A stretch of DNA of 15,787 bases from Candidatus Bathyarchaeota archaeon (GCA_005888695.1 VBBH01000104.1:1-15787); one strand, 5' to 3'. Shown: positions 1-7,148, numbered from the stretch's first letter. Translations and numbers: made by a program. Notes: a model not told the origin generated them from the sequence alone.

Positions 1-2
1 GA

Positions 3-62
3 ACAATAAATATTGTCGATCTAGTCCTCGTCGCCGGGGCGTTCGGACAAAGCTGCACCTGA
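3..62 (+). CDS. C-terminal end of a dockerin-bearing protein (5' part outside window)
   Basis: The frame opening at base 3 reads TINIVDLVLVAGAFGQSCT and stops at TGA 60-62. This closely matches the last residues of the large protein ending at 6904 (TINIIDLVLTAVNFGRSC), which are the second half of a type I dockerin-like calcium-binding repeat. It is therefore the 3' end of a separate gene, probably another exported protein with a C-terminal dockerin. Nothing can be said about its N-terminal domains. It ends 33 bases before the stop of the convergent membrane-protein gene. Family assignment rests on about 19 residues plus the in-window paralogue. Confidence 0.75.
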   Translation, partial: TINIVDLVLVAGAFGQSCT

Positions 63-95
63 AACAGAACCACATAACCTCACTCAAACATCCGA

Positions 96-620
96 TCATT
101 GACGAGGCCCTTGTTGTCCCCATTGTGATTCCTCCTGTTCCTCTGGAATCTTACTCCCAACATACAATCCAATGAATGTTCCAATGAACGAGAAGAAGAT
201 TGAGAATGGAAATTGATAGTTAAACGCCAGGACAACGCTTTGGGAGAGAACTAGGCTAGTCACGGCCTCGTCGGCCCCTGCCAATACCGGTGGAAGAATC
301 AAGGCCACAACAAATACTCCCGTGGCAACAGAATGCGCCAACAAGAAACCCAATACTGCCACCCTCTCATCAGAAATCAAAACGCCCGCTCCAACAGCGA
401 TCAAGAAGACCAGTATCCAATCGAACATCTCTATGCATGGAGCGTTAACATCCTGGATAACCAAGAACTGGTAGCAGGAACGGTTGTAGAAAATATTCAG
501 GAAGAGCGTAGCTAACAGTCCGCCCCATGCGAGAACAATCCATAAATCATGCAGACGCCCAACCAGAGAGTACAACTTCCTAGCGAGCGTCTTTCGATCT
601 TGCAATACCGTCTCGGCCAT
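96..620 (-). CDS. Small four-helix integral membrane protein, function unknown
   Basis: From ATG 618-620 this gives 174 residues beginning MAETVLQDRK. A short charged N-terminus is followed by hydrophobic segments at about residues 25-44, 67-83, 86-113 and 122-155, then an acidic, Gln-rich tail (IPEEQEESQ). Two cysteines (about 49 and 62) lie in the loop between helices 1 and 2 and could form a disulfide outside the cell. I recognise no family. The open frame extends to 773, but that extension is antisense to the signal peptide region of the divergent gene and lacks membrane character. The start at 620 is preceded by GGAG-like bases and by a TATA-like element at 654-660. Its start lies three bases from the proposed start of the divergent gene, so one or both starts may need revision. 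Confidence 0.6.
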   Translation of the reverse strand: MAETVLQDRKTLARKLYSLVGRLHDLWIVLAWGGLLATLFLNIFYNRSCYQFLVIQDVNAPCIEMFDWILVFLIAVGAGVLISDERVAVLGFLLAHSVATGVFVVALILPPVLAGADEAVTSLVLSQSVVLAFNYQFPFSIFFSFIGTFIGLYVGSKIPEEQEESQWGQQGPRQ

Positions 621-623
621 CTC

Positions 624-1211
624 GTGCTCTCCTGGAAAGAGCTCGTAGCGCTCGTATATGTAGGAATCGCGGTGGGCATGATCGGAATCGCAAGTGCCCA
701 GACTAACAACAACGTGGTATGGTTCTCCAGCGTGGGCAACCTCGACCTTCAAGTGCAGAAACTTACCATTCAAACGGACAACGGGACTTTAGGCTACCCA
801 CACGTGATAATCGCAGCCAGTATTTACAACCCATCCCAATATGGCGGACTCTTCATAACCGATGCTAACTATGAGGTATTCGTGAACTCGACATCCGTCG
901 CATTCACAAGCCCTCTGCACTCGGAAGAGGTGGCGATACAGGACAGGCAAATCCTAGCTAACGCACCAGCCCGCGCCAGTTTGAACATAACCTTCGTTTT
1001 CGCCCTCGTTGCGGCTGCAGTGCCGGCGCTCCGTGACTTTCTCTCGGTCCACAATAGCACAAGTGACCTAGTCACCTATGTCGGCGTGACAATCTACCTA
1101 AAGTCCAGTTACGGCCGGTTCAGCCTTCCCTACTGCTATCTGCAGCCTGGTAACATCCTCACTAGCTGTCCTCCCACGGCTACGCCAATGCCAAACCACT
1201 TCGGAGGATAA
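624..1211 (+). CDS. Exported protein with N-terminal signal peptide; possible LEA/WHy-like beta domain
   Basis: From GTG 624 this is a 195-residue protein. A classical signal peptide (LVALVYVGIAVGMIGIASA) ends at a good signal-peptidase site, ASA before QTNNN. The mature part is beta-rich with several N-glycosylation sequons. It contains a stretch (IYNPSQYGGLFITDANYEVFV) that recalls LEA14/WHy-type domains, in which an NP motif precedes a beta hairpin; this assignment is tentative. Two C-terminal cysteines lie in PYCYL and TSCPP. In-frame alternatives are TTG 600 and ATG 549, both antisense inside the divergent membrane-protein gene, so 624 is preferred although no ribosome site is seen. The stop codon sits in the loop of a hairpin. 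A remnant similar to its C-terminal region lies at 6906-6980. Confidence 0.6.
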   Translation: MLSWKELVALVYVGIAVGMIGIASAQTNNNVVWFSSVGNLDLQVQKLTIQTDNGTLGYPHVIIAASIYNPSQYGGLFITDANYEVFVNSTSVAFTSPLHSEEVAIQDRQILANAPARASLNITFVFALVAAAVPALRDFLSVHNSTSDLVTYVGVTIYLKSSYGRFSLPYCYLQPGNILTSCPPTATPMPNHFGG

Positions 1212-1227
1212 GAGGGTCCTCCGAGTG
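1197..1227 (+). terminator. Hairpin enclosing the stop codon of the preceding gene
   Basis: TCGGAGGA (1201-1208) and TCCTCCGA (1217-1224) are perfect inverted arms. CAC/GTG extends the stem past a one-base bulge. The 8-base loop begins with the TAA stop (1209-1211). No T-run follows, so this may act as a 3'-end stabiliser or weak terminator rather than a canonical archaeal T-run terminator. Confidence 0.4.
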
Positions 1228-1298
1228 TTCTCGCACCCAACACTCAATGATCCTTCTAATTCGAGGGAGCAATCGTCTGAAGCCGTCTCGATTTTAGG

Positions 1299-1307
1299 AT
1301 AAACTTA
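1299..1307 (+). promoter_or_regulatory. TATA-like element for the CARDB-like surface protein gene
   Basis: The A/T-rich stretch ATAAACTTA follows TTTTAGG and would place transcription initiation near 1330, leaving a leader of about 45 bases. That leader carries a strong GGAGGTGA ribosome site at 1356-1363. A leadered message with a Shine-Dalgarno site contrasts with the probable leaderless genes elsewhere in the window. Confidence 0.4.
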
Positions 1308-1355
1308 AGTCCCCTACCAGATGACGGGCAAACAAGTTCACCTATCCCGGACGGT

Positions 1356-1363
1356 GGAGGTGA
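1356..1363 (+). promoter_or_regulatory. Strong Shine-Dalgarno site GGAGGTGA
   Basis: This is an eight-base match to the expected complement of an archaeal 16S 3' end. Ten bases separate it from TTG 1374 and sixteen from ATG 1380, which favours TTG 1374. The closer ATG at 1366 opens only three codons before a stop. Confidence 0.6.
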
Positions 1364-1373
1364 AAATGAAAAG

Positions 1374-1892
1374 TTGAACATGAATCTCCGACACGGAAGA
1401 ACCCTTACGATCCTCCCAGCCGTAGCCGCGCTATTGCTTGTATTGTTAATCCCGACGACCACCGCAGCCTCGACCGGTCTGATGATCTCCAACTTTTACG
1501 TCACACCCTACAGCGCCCCACTAGGCGCAAGGGTCACCGCGAGCATCACCGTTCATAACCTAGACACGGCCAACCCGGCCAGTGTCAGCGTTTCAATATC
1601 CGACGGTGGAATAACAGTCGCAAACTCCAGAACTCTCAACATTCCAGCAGGCGGCTCAGCAACAACACAGCTCATATTCAAGACTGCAACTGGACCAGCC
1701 CACTGCTATCTGGTCAGCACAAGTCCAAGCACAGTAGCAGGACCCACTGGATACTGTGAGGCCGGCAGCCTCCTCGGTGGCACAGCAGTCGCACTCAACA
1801 CGCTCGCCCTGATCACGCCATACTTGGCGTTAGGTGCAGTCGCGGTTGGAGTCTTCGCACTGATGGCACTGAGCAGAAGAAGGAAGAACTAG
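1374..1892 (+). CDS. Surface protein: signal peptide, CARDB-like beta domain, C-terminal membrane anchor
   Basis: The 172-residue product has a signal peptide (hydrophobic core about residues 13-31, ending TTTAAS). An Ig-like beta domain follows at about 36-125, with the pattern of CARDB domains: PLGARVTASITVHN, then a segment with IPAGGSATTQLIF. It ends with a single hydrophobic helix (about 145-166) and a basic tail, SRRRKN. The mature domain should therefore face the outside, anchored by its C-terminus. Two cysteines near 118 and 129 could pair. The start is TTG 1374, with ATG 1380 as an in-frame alternative. A T-run at 1927-1932 terminates it. The domain call is by pattern only; its binding partner is unknown. 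Confidence 0.75.
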   Translation: MNMNLRHGRTLTILPAVAALLLVLLIPTTTAASTGLMISNFYVTPYSAPLGARVTASITVHNLDTANPASVSVSISDGGITVANSRTLNIPAGGSATTQLIFKTATGPAHCYLVSTSPSTVAGPTGYCEAGSLLGGTAVALNTLALITPYLALGAVAVGVFALMALSRRRKN

Positions 1893-1926
1893 AGATGCCA
1901 GGTGCCCGACTCCACCTTACCCCCTC

Positions 1927-1932
1927 TTTTTT
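1927..1932 (+). terminator. T-run terminator after the CARDB-like gene
   Basis: Six consecutive T residues within a pyrimidine-rich tract (CCCCTCTTTTTTC) lie 35 bases beyond the stop, as expected for archaeal intrinsic termination on T-tracts. Confidence 0.55.
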
Positions 1933-1974
1933 CAAAAACAAGAGTCCGAGAGAAAGGTCAATGGAAGAAAGTAC

Positions 1975-2733
1975 ATGACACGATTCAATTCGATCAACGA
2001 TGCGATTGAAGACTGGCGAAAGAAGCATCGAAGAAGTAGAGTCCAGACTGGGGGTCGCAGCATCTACTACGAACTCCAGATTATCCTGATAATGATCATC
2101 GTCTTCGGCTTCTACCATTATCCCCCAAGCCCACTGAATCTTCCCCACGCGGACGTGCTAATCCTCGACATGACTCACACGCAAGACCCGTCCCGCGGCC
2201 TCTTTCTTGATCTCCTTGATCAAGCCCATTTGTCTCACGTTATGTATGACTCTGTTACTGTGAACCTGATACGCCAAATTCCAACTGGCAATTATCATAT
2301 CGTAATCTTTTGGGCCCACTCAGGCATCGATGATATGGCGACTACAGAGCGCTACACTCCCTTCGGCCATATACTCGAACAATTAACAGGACAGGTGGGG
2401 AATTATCTCTATGAAGGAAAGCAGTATTTTTCGATGGGACCAGGCCTCGTCTCGGTGATGGAGGGAAGATTCGCCCCAGGTACAATGGTCTTCCTCATGG
2501 GCTGCAACACATTGACCCAGCCAGGATTAGCAAGCGCCTTTCTCCGGAAGGGGGCGTCCACGGTCATCGGCTGGAAGGGACTCGTCTCGCTCGCCCTCAC
2601 CGACACGTTCGCCATATCCCTCTTCCAAAAGATTCTCGAGGAGGGCAAGCCGATTGGGGATGCGATGGTCGAGATGGATAAGACGCTTCAAGCGATGGGA
2701 TATTCCAACATACTCTCCAGCATAACTAACTAG
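1975..2733 (+). CDS. Membrane-anchored caspase-like (clan CD / CHAT-type) cysteine peptidase
   Basis: The product has 252 residues. A basic N-terminus (RKKHRRSR, 15-22) precedes one transmembrane helix (about 33-49). By the positive-inside rule the rest lies outside the cytoplasm. The remainder has the caspase-hemoglobinase fold signature: a hydrophobic strand leading to His115 (HIVIFWAHSG), a later strand ending at Cys177 (MVFLMGCNTL), then a CHAT-style continuation (LASAFLRKGASTVIGW) and a helix with IGDAM. The His-Cys dyad order and spacing fit clan CD. Unlike many members, Ser rather than Gly directly follows the His. No adaptor or sensor domain is present. ATG 1975 is the only good start; an ATG at 1961 reads five codons to a stop. 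Substrate unknown; a structural or inactive role is possible. Confidence 0.7.
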   Translation: MTRFNSINDAIEDWRKKHRRSRVQTGGRSIYYELQIILIMIIVFGFYHYPPSPLNLPHADVLILDMTHTQDPSRGLFLDLLDQAHLSHVMYDSVTVNLIRQIPTGNYHIVIFWAHSGIDDMATTERYTPFGHILEQLTGQVGNYLYEGKQYFSMGPGLVSVMEGRFAPGTMVFLMGCNTLTQPGLASAFLRKGASTVIGWKGLVSLALTDTFAISLFQKILEEGKPIGDAMVEMDKTLQAMGYSNILSSITN

Positions 2734-2741
2734 ACTGGATC

Positions 2742-2761
2742 GCCGCTCTGCTTCGAGCGGC
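2742..2761 (+). terminator. Stem-loop downstream of the caspase-like gene
   Basis: GCCGCTC and GAGCGGC form a perfect seven-base stem around a six-base loop, starting eight bases after the stop codon. No T-run follows directly. A T-run at 2823-2828 could complete termination of the plus-strand transcript. Confidence 0.5.
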
Positions 2762-2801
2762 TGAACAAAATCGACAGTTCTCAGATATGACTGGGGAGTA
2801 G

Positions 2802-2807
2802 AAAAAA
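2802..2807 (-). terminator. T-run terminator (minus strand) for the sedolisin gene
   Basis: Six A residues on the plus strand give T6 on the minus strand, about 40 bases past the sedolisin stop. The mirrored T6 on the plus strand at 2823-2828 serves the convergent gene, so the short spacer holds a terminator for each direction. Confidence 0.5.
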
Positions 2808-2847
2808 GGAGAAGAGAGGGAGTTTTTTCTTGGGCTGCCTGTTCGTG

Positions 2848-4296
2848 CTAGGCTGCTGCCAAGTCAACCACTAGTTGGCTGACGATTGGCGAGCCAATGC
2901 CTGAGGCGACGTCGTAGCCAGTTGTGGCTACGTAGCCGACAGGGGTGCCTACCAGTTGGTCGTTGCCGACGGTGATGTCGTGGAAGTCGCTGGAGTATCG
3001 TGCACTGTGGTAGATGTTGTAGAGGACTGGGTTGAGGTCACCAATTGGTCCCTTGCCAAGACTGGCACGAGCCTGATTGGCGAGTGCAGCTATACCTGCC
3101 CATTGGGGTGAACCAGCACTGGTCCCACCGACAATGAACAATGCAGGGAATCCAAGACCACTGTAGACGGTTAGGACACCGCCGTCGATTGCTGCATTGT
3201 AGGTCACGTCTGGACCCCTTGAGGATAGTCCGAGACCCGCTTGATATGATGGAACTCCGAACAGAAGACTTTGAGCTCCGCCAGTCGCGACGCCGAAGCT
3301 AGGTTCGTTCCAGACTTGTTCGCCACCATAGCCGTCAGCGACACAGTTGGGCGCTACGGTCCGTCCAAGGACGCAAGGGCCATGGTACGCGGATAGTCCA
3401 GAGGTACAGGAGAATGGTGCTGAAGTCGGGCAGGGCATCAGTGTTCCAGTAGCATTGTATGGGAGTCCTTGAGTTCCGGCGACTCCAACATTGTGGAGGT
3501 CGGAGCTTGGGAAGTTGCTCATTTGTGTTTGGAAGCCGAACGTTGCGCCTGTGTCGCCGGCCGAGGCGAAGAAGGTGTCTCCGACTGCTACCCCGTTGGC
3601 ATAGTTCTGCTGGGCCTGCTTGACCTGACCAGGGTTGCCGCTTCCGGTGAGGAAGATCTCCGGGATTCCAAAGCTTTGCGAGAAGACTGCGCCTGGATAG
3701 GCGGCTATGGCTGCGGCTTCTGCATCGTTTATCGCGTTCCCAGAAGAGGTTGAAGCGACGACGAGTACGATGTTAGCGCCTGGTGCGATAGCATGAGCCC
3801 ATTCCACGTCAAGGCTAGTCTCGATCGTCCACGAGAAAACGCCGTGCTTCGGGTTGACGTTTATGTTGACCTGTGGACATGTGCTCTCATCGAGTGGGGT
3901 TGGAGAGTTGCCGCAGAATATTGTGAACGAGGGCGGGGCGGGAAGTCCGAAGGCAGCATCGAATAGTGCTAGGTCTTGCTTAATAGTGGGGCTTCCGAAA
4001 GCATCCACTATTGCGATCGTCTGACCAGTTCCATCCAAGGTTGAAGGAACGGAGTAAGCTTTTCGGACGAACCTGGGGGAATAACAGACTATATTGCCGA
4101 GGCTTGCGCTCTTGCAGAGAGGCAGTCCATTCGGCATTTGAGTGTTCGGTGAGAGCGGACCCAGTTGAACAGCGATCGGGTTCACGGTATAGTTGAAGTC
4201 TGTCGGAACTGCGATAGTCCCGGCATTTCCAATTGGTGCGACGAGCATTACTGTAGCGATAGTTAGTACGATTGTAATATTCGGTATTTTCTTCAT
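2848..4296 (-). CDS. Secreted serine-carboxyl peptidase, family S53 (sedolisin/kumamolisin type)
   Basis: The product has 482 residues with a signal peptide (about 1-26, ending GNAG). The Ser-Glu-Asp triad is visible: Glu159 and Asp163 in the ETSLD motif, and Ser393 in GGTSAGSPQW. The oxyanion Asp248 lies in SAGDTG. The C-terminal calcium site is marked by DFHDI (Asp440-Ile441) and GYDVASGIGSP (Asp462). The family cleaves proteins, usually at acidic pH and after autoactivation. Only about 55-60 residues separate the signal peptide from the catalytic core (starting near 83). That is much shorter than the prodomain of roughly 150 residues or more typical of kumamolisins. Eight cysteines are present, enough for four disulfides, which is unusual for the family. 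A TATA-like element lies just upstream and termination is on a minus-strand T-run. Confidence 0.92.
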   Translation of the reverse strand: MKKIPNITIVLTIATVMLVAPIGNAGTIAVPTDFNYTVNPIAVQLGPLSPNTQMPNGLPLCKSASLGNIVCYSPRFVRKAYSVPSTLDGTGQTIAIVDAFGSPTIKQDLALFDAAFGLPAPPSFTIFCGNSPTPLDESTCPQVNINVNPKHGVFSWTIETSLDVEWAHAIAPGANIVLVVASTSSGNAINDAEAAAIAAYPGAVFSQSFGIPEIFLTGSGNPGQVKQAQQNYANGVAVGDTFFASAGDTGATFGFQTQMSNFPSSDLHNVGVAGTQGLPYNATGTLMPCPTSAPFSCTSGLSAYHGPCVLGRTVAPNCVADGYGGEQVWNEPSFGVATGGAQSLLFGVPSYQAGLGLSSRGPDVTYNAAIDGGVLTVYSGLGFPALFIVGGTSAGSPQWAGIAALANQARASLGKGPIGDLNPVLYNIYHSARYSSDFHDITVGNDQLVGTPVGYVATTGYDVASGIGSPIVSQLVVDLAAA

Positions 4297-4321
4297 GATC
4301 GCGTCTGAAACTCTTGGTTGT

Positions 4322-4328
4322 GTATTAA
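4322..4328 (-). promoter_or_regulatory. TATA-like element for the sedolisin gene
   Basis: On the minus strand this reads TTAATAC, centred 29 bases upstream of the ATG at 4296. That predicts a leaderless or nearly leaderless transcript. No ribosome-binding sequence precedes the ATG, which agrees. Confidence 0.4.
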
Positions 4329-4442
4329 CGCTTGTGGTAATGGCGTCTAACGGGTATCTGGGGGATGATGCTGATTGCCAAAGTTACTCGTCCGGAAAAC
4401 AGAAAAACCAAGACAGCGATAGTCCTTCGCAGGAAGAAAGAG

Positions 4443-4454
4443 CAGAATATTCTG
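4443..4454 (+). promoter_or_regulatory. 12-base palindrome overlapping the TATA position of the NHL-dockerin gene
   Basis: CAGAATATTCTG is a perfect palindrome whose AT core is centred 32 bases upstream of the TTG start at 4481. This is where a TATA box would sit for a short-leader transcript. A symmetric site over the TATA box could be an operator for a repressor, but that is inference. Confidence 0.4.
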
Positions 4455-4480
4455 TACGGACATGGTGAGGGGGAAACATA

Positions 4481-6904
4481 TTGCGATACTGGTCACGTTT
4501 GAAGATCGGCTATGGCTCAAGGCCTGTCCTAATCTCTATTCTCCTAGTATTGGCATTCTCTAGCAGTGGCTGTTTCAGGTCCCTGCTCGTCGATCATTCT
4601 GTCAGCCCTTCGCTTTCGACTGCCTTCCAGGTCTCGACCTCTTCATCGGCTGGGCCCGGGTTCAGTTATTCTCGCCAGTGGGGTTCCTTGGGAGGTTTGT
4701 CGAGTCCTAATGGGGTTGCTATTGACGCGTCTGGGAACCTGTATGTGGCCGATTCGCAGAATTATGGGGTTGGGAAGATCGCTCGGAACGGTACCTTGGT
4801 CAGTATGTGGGGAAACCATGGTGCGGGCCCAGGACAGTTCGAGCAGCCGGTGGCTGTCGCGGTCGATTCGATTGGAAACGTGTTTGCGACAGACTATGTT
4901 ACAAATACGATACAAGAGTTCTCGACTACTGGTGTGTTCATCCGCTCGTGGAACTCGAACGGCACCGCTAATGGCATGTTCTCGCATCCGCAGGGCATCG
5001 CAATCAACACTACCAACTATCTCTATATGGTCGATAGCGGGAACCAAAGGGTTGGGATATTTCGGAATGATGGTGTATTCGTCAAGTACTTCCGGCTCGG
5101 ACCGCCCGGGAATTTCACCATGCCGATGGGGATTGCCTTAGACTCTCAGGGTTCCGTGTATGTTGACGATGCAAACACCGACAACAAAGACGGTTTCTCC
5201 GGCAACGTTACCAAATTCACGAAGAACGGGGGCTTCGTCACATCTTGGGGCGGGGTCAACTCTGGAGGAACATTGTTTTCTCCTACCGGTCTCGCTGTCG
5301 ACGGTTCCTTCAATGTCTACGTCGCGGATGATCTGGCAAAGCGTATCCAGAAATTCAACATAAACTTTGCCGTGGTCTGGACAGCCGGATCGTACGGGAC
5401 CATTCCCGGCCATTTTTCCCAGCCTTTGGGTGCCGCAGTCGATAATCTCGGGAATGTTTTCGTAAGCGACCCTGTCAACTTTAATGTCCAACAGTTCTCG
5501 AGTGCTACTGGCAGTTACATTACAAGTCTCTCGTATCCAAGACTGGGACTATTGTCCACTCCCCTAGGTTCGGCCCTGGACAATTCTGGAAATAATATCT
5601 ACGTAACGGATCATGACAACAACAGGATCCAAAAGTTCAGCACGGGCTCCGGTGTTCTCATCACGTCTTGGGGTGGGTTTGGAAATCTCACCGGTCAGTT
5701 CAATGGTCCCTCGAATGTTGGGGTCGATGGTAATGGGAACGTGTATGTGACAGATTATGGGAATAACCGAGTTCAAAAGTTTTCCTCGACCGGCGCCTTC
5801 ATCACTGCGTGGTCCAAGGGCATCAACAATACACCGTTTTGCGGGGTTTCTGGAATCGCATTGGATGCGGGAGGCAATGTTTACGTGACCGACTTCAACA
5901 ATGACGGGGTTGTCGGCTGCTCTAGAGTCCAAAAGTTCGACAGTAACGGGAATTTCTTGACGAGTTGGGGGACTAATGGATCGGGAAATGGTCAATTCTA
6001 CAATCCCCGAGGGATTATCGTCGATCGTATGTCCGGCCTGGTTTATGTTAGTGACTCTGGTAATCATCGAGTTGAGAAATTCAGCGGTACGGGACAGTTC
6101 CTATTCTCCTGGGGCTCGCTTGGAAGTCAAAATGGCCAATTCAACCTACCTATGGGTATTGGGCTCGATTCGGGCGGTGACGTTTATGTTGCGGACACTC
6201 TCAACAATCGTGTGCAAGAGTTTCTCGGGAACGGGACCTTCGTGACCTCCTTTGGAACTCTGGGCTCAGGATCTGGGCAGCTCGCCAATCCAAGTGGGGT
6301 TGTGGTTGATAGCTCGGACAATGTCTATGTCACCGACAATAATCAGTATTCTCCGGCTCTGTCGAATAGTCGTGTTGAGGTCTTCCAACCATTCCATGAC
6401 ACGGCGGCGACACGCTTGGTGCTGTCAAGATTCACAGCGTATCAGGATGTCATATTGGTTCAGCCGGTCATGGCAAATGTGACTGTTGCAGACTTCGGCC
6501 TCTCCAATGAAACCTTCCTCGTGAGTCTCGTGGCGAACAGTACGATTGTTGCCCAGCAGAACGTCTTTCTCACCACGGGCTTATCACAGCTGATCCGTTT
6601 CTCCTGGTTCCCGAATATCACCATAAGGGCCAATTACAATGTCACGGTCCAAGCTCAACAGGTTCTGGGAGACCCGAATGTTGCCAATAATATCATAGCT
6701 GGGGGATTGTTCAATGTCCGGATGAAAGGAGACGTTAACGGCGACTGTCGTGTGGACATTATCGATCTGTCAACAATTGGTGCAAAGTTTGGATTAGTCA
6801 GCACTGACCGATCCTATGTCTCGGCACCTGACCTAAACAATGACGGCACCATCAACATCATCGATTTGGTCCTTACCGCTGTAAACTTCGGGAGATCCTG
6901 CTAA
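4481..6904 (+). CDS. Large exported protein: 12 NHL repeats, CARDB-like domain, C-terminal dockerin
   Basis: The product has 807 residues. An N-terminal signal segment (about 14-31) ends SSSGC, a possible imperfect lipobox. Twelve NHL-type repeats follow (about 65-637), each with the pattern P-x-G-[IV]-x-[VL]-D...GNVYV-[TA]-D...NRVQKF. Twelve blades fit two six-bladed beta-propellers. Residues 638-747 form a CARDB-like Ig domain, and 748-805 a dockerin-like pair of calcium loops: Asp751-Asp762 (DVNGDCRVDIID) and Asp784-Asp795 (DLNNDGTINIID). The family context suggests extracellular ligand or polysaccharide binding, with the dockerin as docking module; enzymatic activity is not evident. The start is TTG 4481, after GGTGAGGGGGA. 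The frame immediately follows a TATA-overlapping palindrome. Many N-glycosylation sequons fit export. Confidence 0.88.
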   Translation: MRYWSRLKIGYGSRPVLISILLVLAFSSSGCFRSLLVDHSVSPSLSTAFQVSTSSSAGPGFSYSRQWGSLGGLSSPNGVAIDASGNLYVADSQNYGVGKIARNGTLVSMWGNHGAGPGQFEQPVAVAVDSIGNVFATDYVTNTIQEFSTTGVFIRSWNSNGTANGMFSHPQGIAINTTNYLYMVDSGNQRVGIFRNDGVFVKYFRLGPPGNFTMPMGIALDSQGSVYVDDANTDNKDGFSGNVTKFTKNGGFVTSWGGVNSGGTLFSPTGLAVDGSFNVYVADDLAKRIQKFNINFAVVWTAGSYGTIPGHFSQPLGAAVDNLGNVFVSDPVNFNVQQFSSATGSYITSLSYPRLGLLSTPLGSALDNSGNNIYVTDHDNNRIQKFSTGSGVLITSWGGFGNLTGQFNGPSNVGVDGNGNVYVTDYGNNRVQKFSSTGAFITAWSKGINNTPFCGVSGIALDAGGNVYVTDFNNDGVVGCSRVQKFDSNGNFLTSWGTNGSGNGQFYNPRGIIVDRMSGLVYVSDSGNHRVEKFSGTGQFLFSWGSLGSQNGQFNLPMGIGLDSGGDVYVADTLNNRVQEFLGNGTFVTSFGTLGSGSGQLANPSGVVVDSSDNVYVTDNNQYSPALSNSRVEVFQPFHDTAATRLVLSRFTAYQDVILVQPVMANVTVADFGLSNETFLVSLVANSTIVAQQNVFLTTGLSQLIRFSWFPNITIRANYNVTVQAQQVLGDPNVANNIIAGGLFNVRMKGDVNGDCRVDIIDLSTIGAKFGLVSTDRSYVSAPDLNNDGTINIIDLVLTAVNFGRSC

Positions 6905-6905
6905 C

Positions 6906-6980
6906 TCGACAGACCTCGTGACCTATGATTGGATAACCCTCTACTTCGACTCGGTCTGCGGATGGTTAGGCATCATCTAA
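6906..6980 (+). pseudogene. Remnant of a paralogue of the exported protein at 624-1211
   Basis: Directly after the preceding stop, the frame reads STDLVTYDWITLYFDSVCG and six more residues to TAA 6978-6980. The opening resembles STSDLVTYVGVTIYLKSSYG in the C-terminal region of the exported protein at 624-1211, including near-identity in the bases around GACCT(C/A)GT(G/C)ACCTATG. No upstream part is visible, because the region before it is the dockerin gene. It is most simply a leftover 3' fragment of a related gene. The match is short, so chance is not excluded. Confidence 0.4.
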
Positions 6981-7110
6981 TGCTGTGAGCAGCCCCCAGA
7001 GACATTCCTACGTTCTTCGCACCTCCCTCGCGTGCCGCTCCAGACAGTACGTCCCATACGATGTGGAGACACAAGGCGACACGGACCCGTGAATAGTCTG
7101 TAGAAGATGC

Positions 7111-7117
7111 TATAACC
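7111..7117 (+). promoter_or_regulatory. TATA-like element for the M20 peptidase gene
   Basis: TATAACC is centred about 35 bases before the TTG start at 7149, so a leader of a few bases is expected. No ribosome-binding motif is evident before the TTG. Confidence 0.35.
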
Positions 7118-7148
7118 ATCGAGTCCTTTCTTTGACTCTCGTCACGAC

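Noticed and set aside
621..773. N-terminal extension of the minus-strand membrane protein to 773
   Set aside because: The extra 51 residues are antisense to the signal peptide and early mature region of the exported protein and look non-coding; ATG 620 has a better context.
1374..1892. Cohesin domain partner for the nearby dockerins
   Set aside because: The strand pattern and length fit a CARDB/Ig-like domain better, and no cohesin-specific motif is recognisable; kept only as a speculative receptor.
4193..4468. Plus-strand frame with a hydrophobic stretch upstream of the NHL gene
   Set aside because: Its hydrophobic part is the antisense of the sedolisin signal peptide, it overlaps the divergent promoter region, and the tail has no protein character.
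4481..6904. Tandem DNA repeats or CRISPR-like structure suggested by recurring GGGAAYGT-TATGT words
   Set aside because: The recurrence is protein-level NHL repeats with diverged codons, not conserved DNA repeats with spacers.
6981..7148. Small gene or tRNA between the remnant and the M20 gene
   Set aside because: No frame of useful length with a start and no cloverleaf; only a TATA-like element at 7111 is supported.
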